Assembly: GCA_949948715.1 (NCBI GenBank) | Contig: CATLGW010000001.1 | Coordinates: forward strand, 180,051-244,050 | Origin: an uncultured Lachnospiraceae bacterium | GTDB taxonomy: Bacteria; Bacillota; Clostridia; Lachnospirales; Lachnospiraceae | Direction: 5' to 3' | Length of the DNA: 64,000 nt | Shown here: positions 14,958 to 23,962 of the stretch, one piece after another | Layout: the number at the start of each line of letters is the position of its first letter | Numbering within the stretch: position 1 is the stretch's first letter | The notes under the pieces: model-generated | Told to the model about the DNA's origin: nothing | What the model saw: only the letters and a program-made list of their open reading frames with translations | The model's database searches: none | Program-made: the position numbers and the translations under genes

Positions 14958-17900
14958 ATGGATGTAACAGGAATCTTCCTAAAAATCGTAAGCATGAGCC
15001 TGACGGCGTCCTACTGCGTGATTTTTATCTGTATCCTCAGGATCCCTCTGAGACGCGCACCCAAGATTTTCTCCTATCTGCTTTGGGGTATAGTGGCGCT
15101 GCGCCTTTTATGTCCCGTAGCTCTTGACAGCAGGTTCAGTCTGCTGGGTGAGGGAACCTATTTTCTGACAAGACTTCTTGAGACGGAATTCGATCTAAGG
15201 GGGCAGTGGGGGTCGGGGAGAGGGCCTTCCTTTATGCCGGAAGAGGTCCTGAGGGATTCGGTAAAAGACTTTAACTCCCAAGGAGGTTCTCCCTCCGGGG
15301 AAGATGTACTTATCGGAGAAGGGACTCACACCGGGGAAGGGATTCTATCCGGAGAAGGGATTCTTACCCGAGAAGGGACTCATACCGGGGAAAGCATTCT
15401 CTCCGGGGAAGGGAATTTCTATGGAGATGGTGTTCTCACCCGGGAAGGGACTCATACCGGGGAAAGCATTCTCTCCGGGGAAGGGACTTTCTACGGAGAT
15501 GGCATTCACACCGGGGAAGGGACTTTCACTCGGGAAGGGACTCACACCGGGGAAAGCATTCTCTCCGGAGAAAAACTTTCCTCCGAAGAGAGACTTTCTT
15601 TTGAGAAGGAATACGCCAAAAAAACTTTCGGATTAGAGGGGAATCGTTTGTCCGGGGACGGCTCTTTCCTTGGGGAAAATACCCGGCCAGGAATGGACAA
15701 TGATTCGGTGGAAGGAATCTGTGGGGATACCCTGGGGCGGGATTATGCCGGGACAGCACAGGGCAGCAGAAGGGGAAGGCCGGACGAAAGCGTTTTGCTG
15801 CATCTGGCGGCCTATGGTTGGCTTATGGGTGTGCTGGGACTGCTTACCTATTATGTGACATCCTATCTGCGTCTGTACCGCAGACTGATTCACAGGGCTT
15901 CCCGTGTAGGCAGTTACCGGCAGATTCCCGTCCTCGAGGCTGGGGGGCTGGAGACTCCCTTTGTGCTGGGAATCATAAATCCTTCGGTCTATCTGCCCCA
16001 GGGGATGGAAGAATGGGAGGTCAGACAGTGTCTGGCCCATGAGTATACCCATATCCGTCGGAAGGACTATCTGGTCAAACAGTTTGCATTCCTTCTGTTA
16101 TGTGTCTATTGGTTTCAGCCGCTCCTGTGGCTGGCCTTTCATCTGATGTCCAAGGACATGGAGATGTCCTGTGACGAATCGGCGCTGCGGGGAGCAAATC
16201 TTGAGGAGCGAAAGGCATATTCCAACGCTCTGCTGCGTCTGTCCAGCAGCGGACGGCAGCCCTTTGCCAGTCCCCTGGCCTTTGGGGAGCACAGTATATC
16301 TTCAAGAATCAAGAATATTCTGCGCTTTCGGAAACCGGCTGTGGGCAGCTTTACGCTGTGCAGCCTCCTTCTGGTAATTTCAGCGGGGGGACTTTTGACG
16401 AATCCCAAAAGGGAACCCTCAAATTATGAAGATCCTGATTATTTTGCCATGGATGACGGCGTTTTGTATGATCCTCCCATCAGAAACGGAGAGGAGACCG
16501 AGGAGTCTGTCCAGAATTTGAGCGTACAGACGGTAGTATCCCTAAACTGGAGGGAGCTGGAAAATCCTTACGATGCCGAGATTCCGGATATGTACCGCGG
16601 GCTGCAGGAAATGCTGGAAAACGGCAGTCACCAGGACCAGGCCAGGGAGCTTCGGATGGATATAAAGGGTAAAATGATATCCTATTGGTCTGAGCTTGTA
16701 AAAGCAAAGGGCGCTTTGGACAATCAGATAAACGATCGTCAGAAACAGAATCTGCCGGAGAGCGAGAACCAAAATCTGATTCTGGAATTATATGCTTTAA
16801 GAACATCCGTCTACGAGGCTAAGGTCAGAATGGGACAGGTGGACAAGACCGTTGATATGATATCGGGCTTGGCAAAGGAAGTGAAGCCCGAGGAGTACAC
16901 CGTGGATTACCCGTTGCAGGGAGTCTTGCAGGGAGAGAGCGTTCCCGTTCGCACAATGCCCGCAGATTCAGCCCCCCAGGCGGATGTTCTTTCAGAGGGA
17001 GATTTGGTTTCCATTGTGGGTTTCGGGAGATATCTCCTCTATGAGGATGATGATTTCCGGGATTATTTTACTACAAATGACAGGGTTTTGCAGGATTGTC
17101 ACAAATATGCGGCCGTACTTTACCGGTCGGGCGAGGAGAATGATACGACCGTCAGGAAGGGGTATGTCAGTCTGGACGCACTGGATATATCCGGGAATAC
17201 ACAGGAAGCCTTTCTGTACTGGATCGGAAGAGCATGGAGCCAGGCGTATTGCGCTGGGGACAGAGAGGCTCTGTACCGGATGGCGGCGGATAAGGAGGCA
17301 TTTGCGGACTGGGAGAGGGAATTTGCTTTTCCCGGTAGACAGAACGGAGGGGAGGAACTATCAATTCCTCAAAGGGGATCACCTTTTTCTGTGTGCCTGA
17401 TCTTTGACCGCACCCCGGAGAGCCGGGAACAGTCTTCCTACGGCGATGTTGCACTGCAATATTTTGTTGAAGGGGTTCAGGAGTCCGAACCGAACATCTG
17501 GGTTCAGCGTCAGGATTTGGAGATTGTCCGTATGCCTGATGGACTTTCAAAGATCAGCCGCATAGAGGAGCTGATGACCGATAGGGTATTTTTTAATGAA
17601 ATAAGAGATTATCGGGAAATAACGGGATATTCTGATTTTCAGGATGCATATCTGACGGCCTATGAGCCTTCGCCCAGCTTTTTTGATTTTGAAGGGAGCG
17701 GCTATGGTATGTTGTACTGTATGACAGAACAAAATAATATTGATATTGATTCCACAAAGCGTTTTTTTTCCATGGAGAAGGCTTTTGAAAACTATTTAAA
17801 CCTGTCCGGAGGCACGATGTATTCCTTTATCATGTCTTCGGCGTATAATCCGTATAATGATAACGATTATCGGGAAATGGTTCCGTATGTTGAGTATACC

Positions 17901-18068
17901 TTTGCCGAGGCCGATGAAAACGGAAATAATAAGATCGCCGTGGCCATGCACGCTGCGGACGGTTATTACGGACGTTGGTGTCTTGGATATTCAAAAACAA
18001 ATAATTACTTTGAGTTGCTGGGGGATTTTCTGTCGCAGAATTTGGAATTGGAATTGAGGTCTCAATGA
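14958..18068 (+). CDS. BlaR1/MecR1-like M56 metallopeptidase with repeat insert
   Basis: A 1036-residue membrane protease-sensor. N-terminal transmembrane helices (about 5-60) are followed by an extracytoplasmic or loop insert of 16 hexapeptide units (residues 114-209). Then come a helix (VLLHLAAYGWLMGVLGLLTYYV), the cytoplasmic M56 zinc peptidase with HEYTH at 361-365 and SCDESAL, and a membrane segment near 475. The C-terminal 550 residues should lie outside the cell. They include an SH3-like stretch and no penicillin-binding SxxK/SxN signature that I can see, so the signal is probably not a beta-lactam. Likely cleaves the BlaI-like repressor encoded just upstream. Confidence 0.85.
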   Translation: MDVTGIFLKIVSMSLTASYCVIFICILRIPLRRAPKIFSYLLWGIVALRLLCPVALDSRFSLLGEGTYFLTRLLETEFDLRGQWGSGRGPSFMPEEVLRDSVKDFNSQGGSPSGEDVLIGEGTHTGEGILSGEGILTREGTHTGESILSGEGNFYGDGVLTREGTHTGESILSGEGTFYGDGIHTGEGTFTREGTHTGESILSGEKLSSEERLSFEKEYAKKTFGLEGNRLSGDGSFLGENTRPGMDNDSVEGICGDTLGRDYAGTAQGSRRGRPDESVLLHLAAYGWLMGVLGLLTYYVTSYLRLYRRLIHRASRVGSYRQIPVLEAGGLETPFVLGIINPSVYLPQGMEEWEVRQCLAHEYTHIRRKDYLVKQFAFLLLCVYWFQPLLWLAFHLMSKDMEMSCDESALRGANLEERKAYSNALLRLSSSGRQPFASPLAFGEHSISSRIKNILRFRKPAVGSFTLCSLLLVISAGGLLTNPKREPSNYEDPDYFAMDDGVLYDPPIRNGEETEESVQNLSVQTVVSLNWRELENPYDAEIPDMYRGLQEMLENGSHQDQARELRMDIKGKMISYWSELVKAKGALDNQINDRQKQNLPESENQNLILELYALRTSVYEAKVRMGQVDKTVDMISGLAKEVKPEEYTVDYPLQGVLQGESVPVRTMPADSAPQADVLSEGDLVSIVGFGRYLLYEDDDFRDYFTTNDRVLQDCHKYAAVLYRSGEENDTTVRKGYVSLDALDISGNTQEAFLYWIGRAWSQAYCAGDREALYRMAADKEAFADWEREFAFPGRQNGGEELSIPQRGSPFSVCLIFDRTPESREQSSYGDVALQYFVEGVQESEPNIWVQRQDLEIVRMPDGLSKISRIEELMTDRVFFNEIRDYREITGYSDFQDAYLTAYEPSPSFFDFEGSGYGMLYCMTEQNNIDIDSTKRFFSMEKAFENYLNLSGGTMYSFIMSSAYNPYNDNDYREMVPYVEYTFAEADENGNNKIAVAMHAADGYYGRWCLGYSKTNNYFELLGDFLSQNLELELRSQ
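15297..15584 (+). repeat. 18-bp tandem coding repeat (16 hexapeptide units)
   Basis: Sixteen consecutive 18-bp units encode six-residue blocks of the form G/R-E/D-G/S-x-x-x, for example GEGTHT, GEGILS, REGTHT, GESILS, GDGVLT. A higher-order unit (REGTHT-GESILS-GEGxFY) recurs. The length is a multiple of 3, so other frames also stay open across it. Such arrays change copy number by slippage; it sits in the M56 peptidase gene. Confidence 0.9.
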
Positions 18069-18123
18069 ATGATGATAAAGCTTGGGAGAGTAAGTCGGAC
18101 ATACATACAACTATGCGCAAAAG

Positions 18124-18209
18124 ACAACTTTAACGAATAGTTAGTAATCCCCGGAACCGCTTGGGGAGTTTTGCGGGCAGCCGGGACTGCTAACTTTCGT
18201 TAAGGTTGT
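18124..18209. terminator. Long imperfect inverted repeat between convergent genes
   Basis: ACAACTTTAACGAATAGTTAG at 18124-18144 pairs with CTAACTTTCGTTAAGGTTGT at 18190-18209 with few mismatches. An inner TCCCC/GGGGA hairpin lies at about 18148-18167. It sits between the convergent M56 and flotillin genes, so a bidirectional terminator is likely. There is no T-run, and a small transposon remnant or structured RNA is also possible. Confidence 0.45.
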
Positions 18210-18263
18210 GGGTTGAATTTACTTAATTGGATTTACTTAAATCGGATAACTTATATGGACCAC

Positions 18264-19742
18264 TTAAATCTGTTCCTGGTTCGTTTTGTCGGCGGGCTCC
18301 TTGGAATCGTTTTTTGCGGAGTGTGATGCAACCTTTCCGCCCAGGAAGCCTGCCAGCACAGCGGACAGGTCGACCCCGGTGGATTCCTTCAGGCCGTCGT
18401 TTACCTGGAGTACTGTGCCCATGACGTCCTTCATCAGCTTCGCGGAATTGCCTTCGCCGTACATGGTGATCTTGTCTACATTTGCCAGGGGTGCTGCGGC
18501 ACTCTTGACTACCTCGGGGAGTGCCTTAAAGTACATCTCCAGCACGGCTGCCTCACCCATTTTGGTCATTGCCTCCGCCTTCTTTTCTATACCTTCCGCT
18601 TCTGCCACAGCCTTTGCACGGATGGCTTCCGCTTCCGCCATACCCTTGGTGCGGATACCCTCGGCTTCCTGCTCCATGGTGAATCGCTTCGCCTCGGCCT
18701 GCTTCTTCATCGCCTCGGCTTCCTTCTCAAACTCGAACTGCTTTGCCTCGGCCTCCCGCTGGCGCTCATATAGCTGCGCGTCGGCCTGCTGTTGTTTGGC
18801 AAACTTTTCTGCTTCCGCCTTTTTCTTGACCTGGGCGTCCAGCGCCTGCTCCATAACCTCCGCCTCGCGCTGCTTTAAAAGGATTTCCTTCTCCTGTTTT
18901 GCAATGTTGGCATTTGCAGTGGTGATCTCCACTGTCTTTCGCTGCTCCTCCTCCTGAATCTTATAGGCCGCGTCGGCTTCGGCCTGCTTGACGTCGGCCT
19001 CCCTCTTGAGCTCGGCCTTCTGGATGGCCAGTTCGTTTTGTTTCTTGGCAATCTCGGAAGCGGCATTTACCTCCGCCTCATTGGCCTCTCGCTTTGCGTT
19101 GGCCTGGGCTTTGGCAATCTCCTTTTCACTCTCGGCACGGGAAATGGCAGCGTTTTTCTGGATTTTTACGATATTGTCCACACCCAGATTTTCAATGACT
19201 CCGTTGCCGTCCACAAAATTCTGAACATTAAAGCTGATGATGTCCAGACCCATTGCGGCCAGATCTGGCTCGGCATTCTCCTTTACCAGCATGGCAAACT
19301 TCTGACGGTCTGAAACCATCTCCTCCAGAGCCATTTTACCTACGATCTCACGCACATTTCCCTCCAGGACCTCTCTGGCAACCCGCCCGATGTACTCGGA
19401 GTTTTTGTTCAGGAAATTTTGAGCCGCCAGCTTCAGCAGTTCTTCATTGTCGCTGATTTTGATATTTACGGTGGCATCCACATTTATATTTATGTAATCC
19501 GCTGTGGGCACCGCATTGGAGGTCTTTACGTCGATGGGAATCAACTGCAGGTTCAATTCATCCTTCCGCTCCAGAAAGGGAATTTTTACTCCGGCCTTTC
19601 CGATAAGCACCTTGGGATTCTTACGAAGGCCCGAAATAATGATTGCCGTGTCCGGTGATGCCTTTACGTAACCCATTATGAAGATAAGGATTAAAAATAG
19701 CACAATTACAATTGGCAGTATAAAAATTTCCATGCCTGTCAT
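18264..19742 (-). CDS. Flotillin family (SPFH) protein
   Basis: A 492-residue flotillin. N-terminal membrane segment IFILPIVIVLFLILIFIMGYV, SPFH/band-7 domain at about 30-200, then a long Ala/Glu-rich coiled coil (AEAEAIRAKAVAEAEGIEKKAEA and similar) to about 420 and a C-terminal tail. Flotillins organise membrane microdomains and bind signalling and secretion proteins. ATG 19742 has GAGGAGG upstream. No NfeD-type partner gene is adjacent. Confidence 0.93.
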   Translation of the reverse strand: MTGMEIFILPIVIVLFLILIFIMGYVKASPDTAIIISGLRKNPKVLIGKAGVKIPFLERKDELNLQLIPIDVKTSNAVPTADYININVDATVNIKISDNEELLKLAAQNFLNKNSEYIGRVAREVLEGNVREIVGKMALEEMVSDRQKFAMLVKENAEPDLAAMGLDIISFNVQNFVDGNGVIENLGVDNIVKIQKNAAISRAESEKEIAKAQANAKREANEAEVNAASEIAKKQNELAIQKAELKREADVKQAEADAAYKIQEEEQRKTVEITTANANIAKQEKEILLKQREAEVMEQALDAQVKKKAEAEKFAKQQQADAQLYERQREAEAKQFEFEKEAEAMKKQAEAKRFTMEQEAEGIRTKGMAEAEAIRAKAVAEAEGIEKKAEAMTKMGEAAVLEMYFKALPEVVKSAAAPLANVDKITMYGEGNSAKLMKDVMGTVLQVNDGLKESTGVDLSAVLAGFLGGKVASHSAKNDSKEPADKTNQEQI

Positions 19743-19822
19743 TCCTCCTCATTTGTTTTTATTATTTTACTGTGTTAAAAAGATAAATATTACCGTATCC
19801 CTTTGAAGCTTTGACGGAATGC

Positions 19823-20173
19823 TTAAAGAAGCCGTTTGGCCCATTCCTCTTCCTTGAATCCCACTAACACAAAGTCCTCTCCCACTGCGATGGGGCGCTT
19901 GACAAGCATTCCGTCCGAGGAGAGAAGCTCTATCTGCTCCTCCTCCGGCATTTGGGGCAGCTTGTCCTTTAACTGCAGCTCCTTGTACAGGACGCCGCTG
20001 GTGTTAAAAAAGCGTTTTAAGGGCAGTCCGCTTTTCCTGTGCCACTCTGTCAGCTCCTGCTTTGTGGGATTCTGCTCTTTGATGGGTCTGTCCTCATAGA
20101 CGATTTTGTGCTCCTTAAGCCAGGCTGCGGCCTTTTTGCATGTACTGCATTTTTGATACTGTACCAAAAGCAT
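19823..20173 (-). CDS. ArsC/Spx family protein (YusI-like)
   Basis: A 116-residue thioredoxin-fold protein with the N-terminal redox motif CSTCKK (Cys9, Cys12) and LVKRPIAVGEDFVLVGF near the C-terminus. Size and motif fit the arsenate reductase-like/Spx family. It is probably a small reductase or an uncharacterised YusI-type protein. Spx itself binds RNA polymerase, but nothing here proves that. The GGAGGAAATC upstream supports the start. Confidence 0.85.
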   Translation of the reverse strand: MLLVQYQKCSTCKKAAAWLKEHKIVYEDRPIKEQNPTKQELTEWHRKSGLPLKRFFNTSGVLYKELQLKDKLPQMPEEEQIELLSSDGMLVKRPIAVGEDFVLVGFKEEEWAKRLL

Positions 20174-20263
20174 ATCTGATTTCCTCCCTGTAAAGTTTTC
20201 TCCATGGTAAACGTCTGTCCTGTGTATACGCTTCTTGCGATTCGCTGCAGGAAATTGGATTTG

Positions 20264-21676
20264 CTATTTTTTCCCCTCCTCCTTTCCGCCCTTCTTAAAC
20301 TTTTGATTCAACCTCTGCAGATGGGATGTCTTTTCCCGTTTTGTCTTATATTCCGGCACAAATTCGTGGAATTCCCCCTGCTCATCCACGGAGCCCACGC
20401 CCAGATAGGCGTCCAGCGCCCGGGGCATATCCTTCTTTTTCAGAGAGATATTGACCAAGGATTTTACTCCGGCATAGAACACCGCGAAAATCGGCACGCC
20501 TACAATCATCCCCAATATGCCGAACAGGCCCCCGAAAAGAGTGATGGAGAATATTACCCAAAATCCTGTCAGGCCCGTGGAGTCGCCCAATATTTTAGGT
20601 CCCAGGATGTTTCCGTCGAATTGCTGGAGGATCAAGATAAATATTACAAAGTAAACACAATTCAGAGGATGCATGGGATCCACCACGAAAATCAGTATGG
20701 TGCTGGGCACGGCGCCCAGATAGGGACCAAAGAAGGGGATAACATTTGTAACTCCCACAATCACGCTGACCAGGACGGCGTAGGGCGTATTCAAAACGGA
20801 GGTCCCTATAAAGCACAGGATGCCGATAATAATGGAATCAAGAATCTTTCCGCTGATAAATCCGATAAAGGTTCTGTGGGTAAAACGAAAATTTTGGATT
20901 AATATATTTGCCGTCTGTCTTGGGAAAAGGGCGTAGGCCATTTTCTTTGCCTGACCTGCAAAGGTCTCCTTGCTGGCCAGCACATAGATGGAAATAATAA
21001 ATCCTATGATAAAGTTCCAAAGCAGCTTTACAGCTCCCAACACGCTCAAAGAGACGGTCTTTATAACGCTGCTGACGCTGGGCAGAACGGAATTATTCAG
21101 CCAGTCCTCCAGCTCGTTGGAATACTTGTTCACCATATTGACTATATAGCTGCCCAGATCCGGATTGTCCTCCAGGAGCTTGTTGATCCATTTGGTAATA
21201 TTATTGATGTAAGTATCCGAATTTCCCACGATGGCGACGATGCTGGGCACAATCTGAGACAGCATCATGGCGCATAAACCGTAAATTAGAAGAAAGAAAA
21301 AAGTGACGGTAATCAGTATTCCCGCACCCCGTATCATGGATTTCAGCCGGTGGGATTCCCTGAACCCCATTTTTTTACAGAGGGGAATCAATATGTGAAA
21401 CTCAATAAAGTTCAGAACCGGCGTCAGCAAATATGCCATCACTAACCCAAATACCACCGGCATCAGAATGGTGACGATCACATCCGCGTTTCTCTTGAGA
21501 TTGGATCCGTGGAACAACAGGTAATAAAACAAAATACTGGCCACAATCACCAAAAAGGCCGTAAATCCCCATTTGAAATAGGAATTCTTCCAAATCCTTG
21601 CAATGAGGGAATCGTCCGCTTTGCGGCGGTTTTCAGACCTTGGAAGATCATCTGAAACATTCTGTAAATTTTCCAT
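20264..21676 (-). CDS. AI-2E family transporter
   Basis: A 470-residue integral membrane protein with about eight hydrophobic segments and the family hallmarks: GIIDTIISGFI-like central segment (ISGKILDSIIIGILCFIG) and TNVIPFFGPYLGAVPS. Members of this family export diverse solutes, and some are Na+/H+ antiporters. ATG 21676 (MENLQNVSDD) is chosen for the GAAGGG upstream; the open frame starts 63 nt earlier. Substrate cannot be deduced. Confidence 0.9.
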   Translation of the reverse strand: MENLQNVSDDLPRSENRRKADDSLIARIWKNSYFKWGFTAFLVIVASILFYYLLFHGSNLKRNADVIVTILMPVVFGLVMAYLLTPVLNFIEFHILIPLCKKMGFRESHRLKSMIRGAGILITVTFFFLLIYGLCAMMLSQIVPSIVAIVGNSDTYINNITKWINKLLEDNPDLGSYIVNMVNKYSNELEDWLNNSVLPSVSSVIKTVSLSVLGAVKLLWNFIIGFIISIYVLASKETFAGQAKKMAYALFPRQTANILIQNFRFTHRTFIGFISGKILDSIIIGILCFIGTSVLNTPYAVLVSVIVGVTNVIPFFGPYLGAVPSTILIFVVDPMHPLNCVYFVIFILILQQFDGNILGPKILGDSTGLTGFWVIFSITLFGGLFGILGMIVGVPIFAVFYAGVKSLVNISLKKKDMPRALDAYLGVGSVDEQGEFHEFVPEYKTKREKTSHLQRLNQKFKKGGKEEGKK

Positions 21677-21793
21677 ATAGCAGCACCCTTCTTTCGTAAC
21701 GCTCTCTAAAATATATGATACCACAGAAGAACAGAACACTACAATAGCAAATATTGAAAGAGTGTGCTGTTCCTGCGGTATCCGTGAAACTGT

Positions 21794-22405
21794 TTAATTC
21801 GTATTTGTTCCGTCCTCATAGGGCGCCAGAGAAAGGCGGATAAAATAACCCTGGTCATGCTGGCATACGGGACATATGGCGGGAGCCTTGGTTCCCTTGT
21901 AGACATAACCGCAGTTCAGGCACATCCACTCCACCTCCACATCCGATACAAAAAGCTTGCCCTCCTCCAAAAGCTTCGCATATCTTCCGAATCGGTCTCC
22001 GTGTGTCTTCTCAATCTCCGCAATTTTAAAGAAGGTGGCCGCCACATTGTTAAAGCCCTCCTCCTTGGCCTTCTCCCCAAAGGTTTTGTAGACGGGGTCG
22101 TGCTCTTCATACTCGTTGTGCTGTGCCTTCCGCAAAAGCTCAGAGACCTGGTCTGTGATATCCACCGGGTATGCTCCGTCCACGGAAATGTTCTCTCCTG
22201 CCAGCTCTTTTAAGTGGTTGTAAAAGATTTCCGCATGCTCCTTTTCCTGGGAGGCTGTAAAAGCGAAAATTGCGCTGATGACATGAAGATTCTCCTTTTT
22301 TGCCTGCGCCGCGGCAAAGGTGTAACGGTTCCTCGCCTGACTTTCCCCCGCGAAGGAGCGCATCAGGTTATCCTTGGTCTCACTGTCCTTAAATGAAACT
22401 GCCAT
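21794..22405 (-). CDS. Rubrerythrin
   Basis: A 203-residue non-haem iron peroxidase. The ferritin-like four-helix domain carries the di-iron ligands (for example FAGESQARNRYTFAAAQAK, ASQEKEHAEIFYNHL, IAEIEKTHGDRF), and the C-terminal rubredoxin-like domain has CLNCGYVY and CPVCQHDQGYF. It reduces hydrogen peroxide in anaerobes. ATG 22405 has ATAGGAGAG upstream; the frame extends 11 codons further. Confidence 0.95.
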   Translation of the reverse strand: MAVSFKDSETKDNLMRSFAGESQARNRYTFAAAQAKKENLHVISAIFAFTASQEKEHAEIFYNHLKELAGENISVDGAYPVDITDQVSELLRKAQHNEYEEHDPVYKTFGEKAKEEGFNNVAATFFKIAEIEKTHGDRFGRYAKLLEEGKLFVSDVEVEWMCLNCGYVYKGTKAPAICPVCQHDQGYFIRLSLAPYEDGTNTN

Positions 22406-22568
22406 ATCTTCTCTCCTATCCGCACCCTTTGGGTGCATTTTTCGTTATCAGTGAGTATATCCTGTTTTATCGTTTTTATGCCGTAAACCAATGCTGCCCG
22501 TCCCGTTGTGCTGACAATGGCCTTACCTTCACTCCGTCACCGGCAGATGACGAACAAAAATTTCAAAT

Positions 22569-22608
22569 TATCGGTCTTTTGAATTACCTATCGGTCTTTC
22601 GAATTACC
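22569..22608 (+). repeat. Tandem 20-bp repeat between rubrerythrin and the tyrosine recombinase
   Basis: TATCGGTCTTTTGAATTACC (22569-22588) is followed immediately by a copy with one change (22589-22608). The surrounding stretch 22406-22824 has no gene; besides this repeat it holds the promoter at 22660-22688. Function unknown; possibly a regulator site for rubrerythrin. Confidence 0.6.
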
Positions 22609-22659
22609 GTATTGGGTTTGCCAACGGTTCTTTCGCACTTAACGCAGGGGAAATTGGGA

Positions 22660-22688
22660 TTGTAAATCTCCTGTAAAAGTAATATGAT
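22660..22688 (+). promoter_or_regulatory. Promoter of the tyrosine recombinase gene
   Basis: TTGTAA (22660-22665), a 17-bp spacer and TATGAT (22683-22688), 137 nt before the ATG. Reasonable sigma-A match, not tested. Confidence 0.5.
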
Positions 22689-22824
22689 GTATATGTGTCA
22701 TGCACAAAAGCAGCGCACAGGCAGGCACAGTATGCAGACGGATACAATGAGAAACAGGAATATACGAAAAGGCAGATGTGGGGCAAACAGGCAGATAACA
22801 GTATAAAAAGGCAGGTAAAGGACA

Positions 22825-23892
22825 ATGGCGGTATTGAAGTCAGACAATTATCACGATGAACAAAACAGGCAGAATATTATGAAGCTGCGGGCCGTGACGG
22901 AGACGCTGCCCCCTTTTTGCAAAACCTTTTTCCGGGGTATCGAGGAATATACCTCCACCCGTACCCGCCTGGCCTACGCCTACGATATCAGGCTCTTTTT
23001 TGAATTCCTTCACGTTAGAAACAGCGTATTGGCCCAAACAGACCCCAAAGAATATACCCTGTCTGTTCTGGATCAGGTGACACGCATGGATATACTGGAA
23101 TACCTGGAGTACATATCTCTCTATCAAAAGGAGGGGAAGGATGTCACCAACGACGAGCGGGGAAAGGAGCGAAAGCTTTCCTCACTCAGAAGCTTTTACA
23201 ATTATTTTTTTGAAAACGAAATGATAGAAAAAAATCCCGCTGCTCTGGTTCCCATGCCCAAGCGGCATGACAAGGAAATTATCCGTCTGGAGCCCAACGA
23301 AGTGGCCATCCTCCTGGATCAGGTGGAGGAGGGCACAAAGCTTACCAAAAAGGAGCTGGAGTACCATAAAAAGACGAAGGTGAGGGATGTGGCGCTGCTG
23401 ACGCTGCTTCTGGGCACGGGGATCCGCGTCTCTGAGTGCGTGGGATTGGATATCTCGGATGTCAACTTTGATGTCAACGGTGTCAAAATCCGCAGAAAGG
23501 GCGGCTATGAGGCTGTCATCTATTTCGGCAGTGAGGTGGAGGAGGCGCTGCTTGACTATCTGGCGCAGCGGGAACGCATTATCCCTGCAGAGGGCCACGA
23601 AAACGCGCTGTTTCTGTCTCTGCAGAACAGGCGTATGGCTGTGCGCTCCGTGGAGAATCTCGTGAAAAAGTATGCCTCCCGGGTGACAACACTCAAAAAG
23701 ATAACTCCCCACAAGCTCAGAAGCACCTATGGCACCTCGCTCTATCAGGAGACAGGGGATATCTATCTGGTGGCGGACGTTTTGGGACACAAGGATGTCA
23801 ACACCACCAGACGCCATTATGCGGCCCAGGAGGATGAGAGGCGGCGCAGAGCCGCAAATGCGGTCCGCCTGCGGGAAAGAAGGAATGATTGA
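22825..23892 (+). CDS. Tyrosine recombinase, XerC/XerD-like
   Basis: A 355-residue recombinase with an N-terminal SAM-like core-binding domain (about 30-150) and a catalytic domain with Arg in LGTGIRVSECVGLD, HKLRSTYGT, LGHKDVNTTRRHY (the last Tyr is the nucleophile). It neighbours LysM and lexA genes, not mobile genes, so it is probably the housekeeping Xer protein that resolves chromosome dimers rather than an integrase. AGGTAAAGGA precedes the ATG. Confidence 0.88.
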   Translation: MAVLKSDNYHDEQNRQNIMKLRAVTETLPPFCKTFFRGIEEYTSTRTRLAYAYDIRLFFEFLHVRNSVLAQTDPKEYTLSVLDQVTRMDILEYLEYISLYQKEGKDVTNDERGKERKLSSLRSFYNYFFENEMIEKNPAALVPMPKRHDKEIIRLEPNEVAILLDQVEEGTKLTKKELEYHKKTKVRDVALLTLLLGTGIRVSECVGLDISDVNFDVNGVKIRRKGGYEAVIYFGSEVEEALLDYLAQRERIIPAEGHENALFLSLQNRRMAVRSVENLVKKYASRVTTLKKITPHKLRSTYGTSLYQETGDIYLVADVLGHKDVNTTRRHYAAQEDERRRRAANAVRLRERRND

Positions 23893-23897
23893 CCGCC

Positions 23898-23917
23898 GGG
23901 GGCAGCACCGTTCCCCC
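23898..23917 (+). terminator. Weak stem-loop between convergent genes
   Basis: GGGGG at 23898-23902 and CCCCC at 23913-23917 form a 5-bp GC stem, followed by TTGCTTTC. It lies 6 nt after the recombinase stop and before the convergent LysM gene. Short stem, so only tentative. Confidence 0.35.
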
Positions 23918-23962
23918 TTGCTTTCGGAGTGAAAACCGGAGATTTTTGTGGGCGTACCCCGT

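Noticed and set aside
15297..15584. Regular repeats resembling a CRISPR array
   Set aside because: The units are 18 bp without spacers and are in frame within the M56 peptidase gene; they are a protein repeat.
15304..15636. Open frames of Gly/Pro/Lys-rich proteins overlapping the M56 gene on both strands
   Set aside because: They are by-products of the 18-bp repeat whose period is a multiple of 3; no ribosome binding sites, and the M56 frame is clearly coding.
14584..18068. Beta-lactam resistance regulation (blaI-blaR1)
   Set aside because: No beta-lactamase gene and no penicillin-binding signature seen in the sensor's outside part; only the regulatory chassis is shared.
22825..23892. Integrase of a mobile element
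   Set aside because: Neighbours are rubrerythrin, LysM and lexA genes and no element genes; a housekeeping Xer-type role is more likely.
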